Of a stretch of DNA of 64,000 nucleotides, positions 49,624-64,000 are shown piece by piece (within the stretch, counting starts at the first letter, position 1; every line of letters starts with the position of its first letter). Both the position numbers and the translations under genes were made by a program. The notes under the pieces were generated by a model. It had not been told where the DNA came from, ran no database searches, and saw only the letters and a program-made list of their open reading frames with translations. The DNA lies in NCBI RefSeq assembly GCF_024713975.1, contig NC_091106.1, positions 10,209,001 through 10,273,000 on the forward strand, written 5' to 3'. This stretch comes from Paralichthys olivaceus. Its lineage: Eukaryota; Chordata; Actinopteri; Pleuronectiformes; Paralichthyidae.

Positions 49624-52307
49624 GACAAATCAAGACCTTTAGAGAAATCAGGATTTTCTCTCTATAACAGAAATAATCATCAGGCATCAAATAACAAAAC
49701 ATCAAACGACAACGTTGCCTGAGTGTATAAGAAGTAAACGTTCAAAAACAGCTTACCAGTCACGAGCGAGCAAGATTGTCAAATGCACTGCACTGTTGTC
49801 ACACTCGTCTGTCCGAGCTGTTAAAGTAAACCACAACTCTGGTTTCCAAGTGACAGAGAACAATACGTACAGAGTTAGAGCTTATTGCAGGGAACGTCCA
49901 CACTGTAAAAACACATTTAATTGTGTTTGTGACCCTGACTGAAGCCTGAATTTGGGTCCAAGGCTTTCATGTGATTGTAGAGTTTCCCTTGAGTGGTTTA
50001 ATGATCAGTGCAGTAAAGTGAGGGCAGCAACAAAAAGGCCAGCAGCGTCTTTATCACTTCATTTCACTTAGTTTGTTCTATTGAAGGAGGCATTTTACTT
50101 AAAATAGTCTTTTACTGGTTTGTAAGCCCTGAATTGAACCTGCATAGAAATATTCCCCTGAACCACATGAGTATGGAAACAATGTTTTCAGACATGACCT
50201 CCGGAGGAAGTCTGGAGAGCTGGGTCCAGACGTTCTGCAGAGGTTCATTTTCACATACGAGCAATGCAACCGGAGATTCTCCGTTAGGACCCGTTCACAA
50301 CAGCACAGAAATGTCTAGACAGTTCAAGTGACGGTTGGTGCAGCAGGCAGAGGCAGGATATATTGAATAAACTCCATTCTGGAGATCAACTCTGGCATCG
50401 GCTCGATTCTCCACAAACTCTTGACATCTTCGTTGATGTCTTCTTCGTGTATATCTCGTGATATTTGTTTTCTTTTTGTTTGTTCTCATTCTCGTGAACA
50501 CAATGGTAGTATTCACTTGGACTCAAGGATGATGTGATTAGATTTTGGTCAAAGGTCAAGGTGGCCTCACATTGTGCGTTTATGTTTTTATTGGACATGA
50601 TATCTTAAGATCAGCTGGAGGGAATGTCTTAAAAATTGGTACAAATGTTCACTTGGACTCTTGACTATGAATATGATATATTTGGAAAATGCATTATATC
50701 ATAGGGAATTTAATTACATCTGGCTCGATTCACTGATTTAATTTTGGTGGTCAAAGGTCTAAGGAGCCACAAAAAACATGTTTTAGGCCTCTTGATTGTG
50801 ATATCTCAACACTGCAAGAATTTCTTCCACTTTTGATCAGTTGTCACTTGGACTCAGAGCTAAAGTGATTAGGTTTCGGTGGTGATCTTATGTGAATCTG
50901 GAAAAAAAAAAAGTATGCAGTGTACACATACATTGTACTGGTTGGCGGAGGCATACAACCGTAGTGCGGTAACTGTAGTTTGCATTGTTCGCGTGTTAGA
51001 AATGGCATCAACACACCCACTCGCTTGCGCTCAATCCTGTGGAGGATCTCCTGGTTGTGTTCTACAATCGGCTCCTTCTGACTTCCAGCAGACTTTTTAC
51101 CAGAAGGGACTGGCCGGAGAAATACTGCAGAATGTCTGCAGGCCCTCACTCTGACATTTGTGTTCACAAATACAACCCCTTGGGAGAATGTCTGGATGAT
51201 CTCTGTGAGAACACATTAGAACACCTCTACTGTGAATCATGGAGTTCTGGCACATTTTTGGTACCAACCCTATTACCTCATGTAGCTGCCTTCAATGTTT
51301 TGTTTTAATATGACAAAAGAAAAGCAGGCTGGAGGTCATTTCCTGAAGGGATCATGCACCTGGACCATACAGTGTAGGCCACACTGATCAACCGTGCTTA
51401 ACAGGAAATCTAAGAAGCTTAGAGCACTAATGCCCACATGGCCTCAGGTAGCAACAGTGGCAACAAAGAGCCTTTAAAACATTGTCTGGGAACTGGCCGG
51501 ATGTGTAAAAGAAATCGGAATGACTGCAAATCACCATCATCATGTAACAGAATTAGTTCAGAGGCAGCACAGCATGAATCAGGAAAGGATTTAAAAGGCT
51601 CTGGGACATGTGTAATTAAAAAAAAGTTTTTTTTACTTAAAACAGCATAAAATCATCAGCTGAGAAAACGTTTTGACAGTACAAATATTTAGTAAATATT
51701 AAATACTGTACATGACTGATAAATCCCTACAAAGGATAACACCCTCTTACCAGAGGAACAAAATCAAACAGTCCAGTTTGGTTTCAGCAGCACCAGGCGC
51801 ATATAAAGCTCTTGTTGACAGCTTATTGTTCCCCCAACACAAAGGGACGGTTTTGCGTCTCCCCTTTTCACACAAACTGAAAATTCACAGGCGCCCCACT
51901 GAAAACAAAAACCATGTGCAAAGGACAAGAATATGAAGGTGTAATTCAAACTTCAACAGAACATTGAGTAGGCATCAAAGCAACGTCCATGTGAATCATA
52001 ACCAACACTGTTGGGTGAGTCAGGCTGCAAATAAGATTTAATATATCCAATGTATTCCACTTTTCCATTTCTACTTTCTTTAACACCACTCATTCTTTTC
52101 AGGTAGTGACATCGTTTATAGGATATAAGTCAGACGGGAGGACATTCCTTTGGAGACAGGTATGTCCCCCGCCCCCCTTATCCACAAACGTCCAGTATAC
52201 AAATATCAACTTTAAGATGCCACAGCAGCAGGCCTCCATCAGTGCACACATTTCTCCATCATCTCCTCACTGAGTTCAGCACTGAAATGTGAATCAAACG
52301 TCAGGTG
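49624..52307. other. Intergenic, uncharacterised gene to prr18
   Basis: About 2.7 kb. It includes the unmapped 5'UTR/promoter of the coiled-coil gene (just above 49623), a repeat-like block at 50510-50890, and the probable prr18 3'UTR below 52308. No further gene that I can support. Confidence 0.5.
50510..50890. repeat. Dispersed fish repeat with internal repetition
   Basis: The motif CACTTGGACTC recurs at about 50514, 50651 and 50847 with ATGTGATTAGATTTTGGTCAA, GGTGGTCAAAGGTCTAAGG and GATATCTTAAGATC/GATATCTCAA around it. I recognise this as a common fish intergenic repeat ('...cacttggactcaaggatgaactgattagattttggtggtcaaaggtcaagg...'). About three diverged units. Confidence 0.6.
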
Positions 52308-53075
52308 TCAGCAGCCTTTAAGGTGCGGCAGTGCAGAAAGTTTCTCGACTTTTCCCAGAGAGGCCGCGTTCTCGACGCCTTTCAGCCACTCTTTACATTT
52401 CCTGACAACCGTCTCATCCACGTCTCCGTCCTCCTCCTCGTACTCCACATCGTCGTACTTGTACTGATCATTCAACAGAGAGATTTTCACGATGGCGGTG
52501 ATGTCCTGATCGGAGCTCTCCGCCTTGGCGACCGGCGCGCAGCCCTTGGACGGGCCGTGTGCCTTTTTGGACGGGAATACCCGTCTGTGCCTGAAGTCCG
52601 TGGAGGCGCAGCACTTCTGCTGCTTCGCCATCATCTGCTTCTCCAGGTTGCGCTTTTGGATGACGAGGATGGCTTCTGGGGTGAGACTGAGGGTAAACTG
52701 AATCTCCTTCTTCGCTTCGTCTTTCCCGTGGAGCTGTCTGGCGGAGTCCATGGAGCTGGAGCGCCTGACTCCTTCGGATGCGTCCTGAGGTTTGGGCACA
52801 GACAGCCAGGAGCACTTTACCTGAGTCTCCTGACCGGCACTGGGCTTCTGAGCTTGGCTTTTACTCTTGTCCTGCTGGGCTTTCCGCCCCAAGTTTCTAA
52901 TGTTCGCCGAGGTCCAGGAGCTGGACTGCTTCTCCTTATCCGACCCCCCTCTGTCTGCGCCGGATTTGCTGGTGAGCTCAGTCTGAGGAGGCACTGCGTT
53001 GGCTTTCTTTTTCCCGAACAGATCCCTGCCAGGAGAGGAGATCCGCTGGGGGAGGCTGATGGGCGGAAAAGGCAT
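52308..53075 (-). CDS. prr18: Proline-rich protein 18 (prr18), single exon
   Basis: Start ATG at 53075-53073 gives MPFPPISLPQRISSPGRDLF and 255 residues. The upstream in-frame ATG at 53297 is rejected because human PRR18 also begins MPFPP. The diagnostic block is LSLTPEAILVIQKRNLEKQM in the middle (human LNLTPEAVLVIQKRHLEKQL) and, near the C-terminus, KISLLNDQYKYDDVEYEEED followed by VRKCKEWLKGVE (human KVSLLNERHRYDDVEYEEE, VRKCTEWLRGVE). The N-terminal half is basic, Ser/Lys/Gln-rich and probably disordered, less Pro-rich than human. No signal or membrane segment. PRR18 function is poorly known; in mammals it is brain/oligodendrocyte-enriched. It is intronless as in human, between the uncharacterised gene and sft2d1 on the same strand. 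Confidence 0.93.
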   Translation of the reverse strand: MPFPPISLPQRISSPGRDLFGKKKANAVPPQTELTSKSGADRGGSDKEKQSSSWTSANIRNLGRKAQQDKSKSQAQKPSAGQETQVKCSWLSVPKPQDASEGVRRSSSMDSARQLHGKDEAKKEIQFTLSLTPEAILVIQKRNLEKQMMAKQQKCCASTDFRHRRVFPSKKAHGPSKGCAPVAKAESSDQDITAIVKISLLNDQYKYDDVEYEEEDGDVDETVVRKCKEWLKGVENAASLGKVEKLSALPHLKGC

Positions 53076-53330
53076 TTTGAGCGTGGAAGTGATCAGGATA
53101 TAAAAACGTGCAAGTGTCCAAAGTGCAGATGAGGAAGCTGTGCGCCAAGCGACGTGCGGCGCTCTGTGGGCATTATCCTGCAGCGCGGCGGAGGGAGGCT
53201 GCACCTGTTGTCTGCGCCGGCCGGAGTTCAACTGGTGCGCGCACACTCCGCCTGGCTGCTTTATGTGCGTGGCGGTGCGGGGGCGTGGCCAGGACACGCA
53301 CCAAACAAAGCCATGAAGAAAACTGTGGTG
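53076..53330 (-). promoter_or_regulatory. prr18: CpG-rich prr18 promoter
   Basis: A dense CpG stretch directly upstream of the prr18 ATG. No TATA box at a usual distance. Consistent with a CpG-island promoter. Confidence 0.5.
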
Positions 53331-56022
53331 ATGTCATTTCATAATTACCAATAACTTCCTGAAGCGATGAGCCACATCCGCCTCGAGTCCTCCTGTTCTC
53401 TCCTCACAGCAGCAAACACTGGTTTAATGGATCATCAGCCTGAAATCCAAGAAGTGTCTTCAAAGAACTGTGGGAGCCAACAGACACTGACAAATGAGTA
53501 ATACAGCTCCAGTAAAAAAGGAAAGAGACCACTCCAGAAATGTCTTACATCTACCATATGGAAGCCATGACATTGTGTGTTGAATTTGAGATTTGGGGAG
53601 AAATGTCAGTAGTTTAGAGCAGCAGTTCCCAAGAGTTAGGGCACCCTGGGATATGAACATTTAAAACGCAAATACTCTTTCATTATATGAAAACCATTGA
53701 AAAACATAATTACAAATAGTAAAATCTGAGACAATTATTATCTTGAAGTGGACTCTTAATTTCTTCCAGAGCTGTATAATATAGTAAGAGGCTTCAGATG
53801 TGGGCCAGGTCATTTAGGCCCAATTTATAACAAAGTAATTGCAAATTTAAACTAATAAAGCAGATAAACCCCTAAACATAGTGTTTATACTTTGGTGCTT
53901 TAAAGATAACTCTGCTTGTCCTTGAACTGAGAAAACATGTCCCTGGAACAATGACATGCAGTCTGTTTTTATCCCTTCAGTCGGTCAATAAAGTCTCAAA
54001 TGTCAATAAACTGATGTGTATAGATGGTCCATTGTTGTTCTTTTCAGCCACACATGCAGCCTATGAGAGACCTGTGAGGGGAAATGCACAAATAGTCTAC
54101 GATATTGATTTCTCTTCCTTTCTGCTGTTATCTGCACTTTCACCCAGACAGTTCCACCATTGATTCAGTGTGATTTCGTTTCCCTCGGAGTAGGGTAGAA
54201 GATAAAATCAATACCTCCTTGCAAATGTATAGTTTTTAGAAGGTTTATTTGATATTGCCAGAGGATGCTCATATTTTACACAAAAAAATGGAATTGAATA
54301 TTACACTGCAAAACAGATACTTGAATCAGAAATATATTCCTTTAGATCATCATTTAAATGCATTCCTCTTCATTTTAGGCCAACCTACAAACTACATGAA
54401 AACAGCCTGTTTTTTTAATTAATTTAGCAAGATGAGCTAGATTACAAGGCGGAACCGGACACACACATTTGTTTTATTCCAGTGGTTGATATGTCTTTCT
54501 GACATAAGAATGGATTACATGTAATGAAGAGGCAACAGTAGGAACACTGACAGATTGCCAAGGTCAGGGAACACGTCCCCTTCGTCCTCAAAACTTTGGC
54601 GTAATCGAAAAATTATGGGTTAAGAAAACAGATCACAAAAACAACAGCAGTCCCTCCATTCAACTGAATTATTTTATCCCTAAGATTACTACGAGAGGGA
54701 TTTGCTGGGTCTCTGCCAAGTTAGTTTAACAAGTAGTACTGAAGGGAGATTTTGTCTGTGTTAATCCATCACCGCGTTACACAAGCTTCTAAAGAAACTG
54801 TGTGGGGGCTGCACAACAGCAAAAATGCAGTTGTTTAGTCACATGGAGTACAAAGAAACCCTTAAGGCATGTTTCAGGGCAAAATATGCAGCTGATGCAC
54901 CGGGTGATAGGATGCATTAGAGTTTTGTTTTGCACAGACTGATGTAAAAATGTTTTTCATTCTTTTCCCTGTGAAAACCAAAAATGTGGTTTTATATTTT
55001 TGTCCAAGTGCCAGTCCAAGACATACAACAAAGCATTCCTTCTCATCAGGATAATGTGAACATCTGCACCACAGACGGGGGGTAGACAAAGGTTATGAAT
55101 CTTCCGGAGGAGAGGTTGTCATGACAACCGCATCCTCAAAGGCTATACGCCATCGTGCCACAGTAATGTGGGGGACCCGATACAAGCTATACTGGGTTAT
55201 TAGGTCACGTCAAGATCACAATGCTCAGGAAAGCGTAATTAACTGGGTCATCGCTACATCTGGCAGGAAATCAAATTTAAAAATGAGGAGCTATTTTAAT
55301 GTAATTTGCTGGGTGGGGGGTGGCGATGGGGGGCAGGTGTATTAAAATGCACATTGAAGACTAACAGATTAGACAGGAGCGGTGGCTTTTTTTTAATCTC
55401 TTTAACTGAAGAGAAAAAACATTAAATGAGCAGCAGATATCATACAGCCCAGTGCATCATCAGTGGAGCAGAGCCTCAGGGAAAATGATCATATATAAAC
55501 AAGGAATAGCACGTGAGAGCCTATTTATACATCAGTGTCTCAGAGGAAACAGAAAGACAATGTGCTTTAATGATGATTATGTGGCAGAAGTTATTACATT
55601 CTTTAAAAATCCAAAAATGAAATAGAAGTTCACACTGTAAAAGATGTAAATATGTATGGTTGGTCAATATGTCAACAGATCTGTGTACACACAATGTTAA
55701 GGCACTTGTGTTGCAAATTACAATGTATAGAAAAATCTTAATCATTTCCCTGCATAGAATGGTATAAAATTCTCAGAAAATATAGGAATATATATTAAGC
55801 ATTAAAGGCACTAATTTCTCTCAAATCAAGGGCAGAAGACTGATAACCTTCTAATAATTGTTGTATATGAACTTTGGGTAGTTCTAAAACTAAGGGAAAA
55901 TTCACAGCATGAAATAGCCACAGTAAAAATTTGGAGATAAAGTGCATAAACAAGATGGATTTATATTACACAGAGCAACTGTTTTTGCAGTTTGCATATT
56001 AGGACCAGTCTTCAAAAGGAAA
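53076..56022. other. Intergenic, prr18 promoter to sft2d1 3' end
   Basis: The first 250 bp above 53075 is very GC- and CpG-rich (GCGGCGCTCTGTGGGC, GCGCGGCGGAGGG, GCGCCGGCCGG) and is the probable prr18 promoter and 5'UTR. The rest is AT-rich, with no gene I can support. The sft2d1 3'UTR should occupy part of the segment below 56023. Confidence 0.55.

Positions 56023-64000
<7,978 letters not shown>

Noticed and set aside
52305..53132. 275-residue plus-strand ORF over prr18
   Set aside because: It is the antisense shadow of prr18, whose minus frame has clear homology; codon bias keeps the opposite frame open.
53076..53297. Upstream in-frame extension of prr18 to the ATG at 53297
   Set aside because: The extra 74 residues lie in a CpG-rich promoter-like stretch. 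The conserved PRR18 N-terminus MPFPP starts at 53075.

Overview
This window looks like teleost fish chromosomal DNA. The evidence is spliced vertebrate genes with GT-AG introns, very abundant (CA)n microsatellites, several repeat families I recognise from fish genomes, and the vertebrate gene order pde10a - brachyury - prr18 - sft2d1. There is no bacterial, plasmid or CRISPR content. I found exons by translating by eye and checking that splice sites and reading-frame phases chain together; no alignment was run.

Layout: all five genes are on the minus strand, so transcription runs right to left. (1) 1-31.4 kb is the 5' part of pde10a (dual cAMP/cGMP phosphodiesterase). It has two alternative first coding exons, at 31428-31356 and 15242-15179. 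The second encodes the PDE10A2-type N-terminus, MEDGPSSTSCFRRLT. Both end in the phase needed to join the shared exon at 3487-3356; later exons lie off the left edge. (2) 35390-37878 is a complete eight-exon brachyury gene of 436 residues, closer to the tbxtb/human-like paralog than to zebrafish tbxta/ntl. Its short promoter holds two perfect TCF/LEF sites, one touching a T-box half-site. (3) About 38.7-49.6 kb is an unnamed gene of about ten exons encoding a basic, partly coiled-coil protein of about 364 residues that I do not recognise. (4) 52308-53075 is the single-exon prr18. (5) 56023-62886 holds the last five exons of sft2d1 (SFT2-family Golgi transport membrane protein); its 5' exons lie off the right edge.

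The order and common orientation of pde10a, brachyury, prr18 and sft2d1 match human 6q27 as I know it, so this is an old linkage group. The genes do not form a pathway. The sequence suggests local control of brachyury by Wnt/TCF and T-box factors, and promoter choice in pde10a that changes the N-terminus.

The non-coding remainder is mostly intron and intergenic DNA. It holds long (CA)n tracts, a 40-base poly-C run, a minisatellite, a degenerate repeat of about 170 bp, MITE-like elements, LINE/SINE-like remnants and several copies of a fish repeat family. The most novel items are the unnamed coiled-coil gene between brachyury and prr18, the two pde10a first exons, and the TCF/T-box promoter arrangement.
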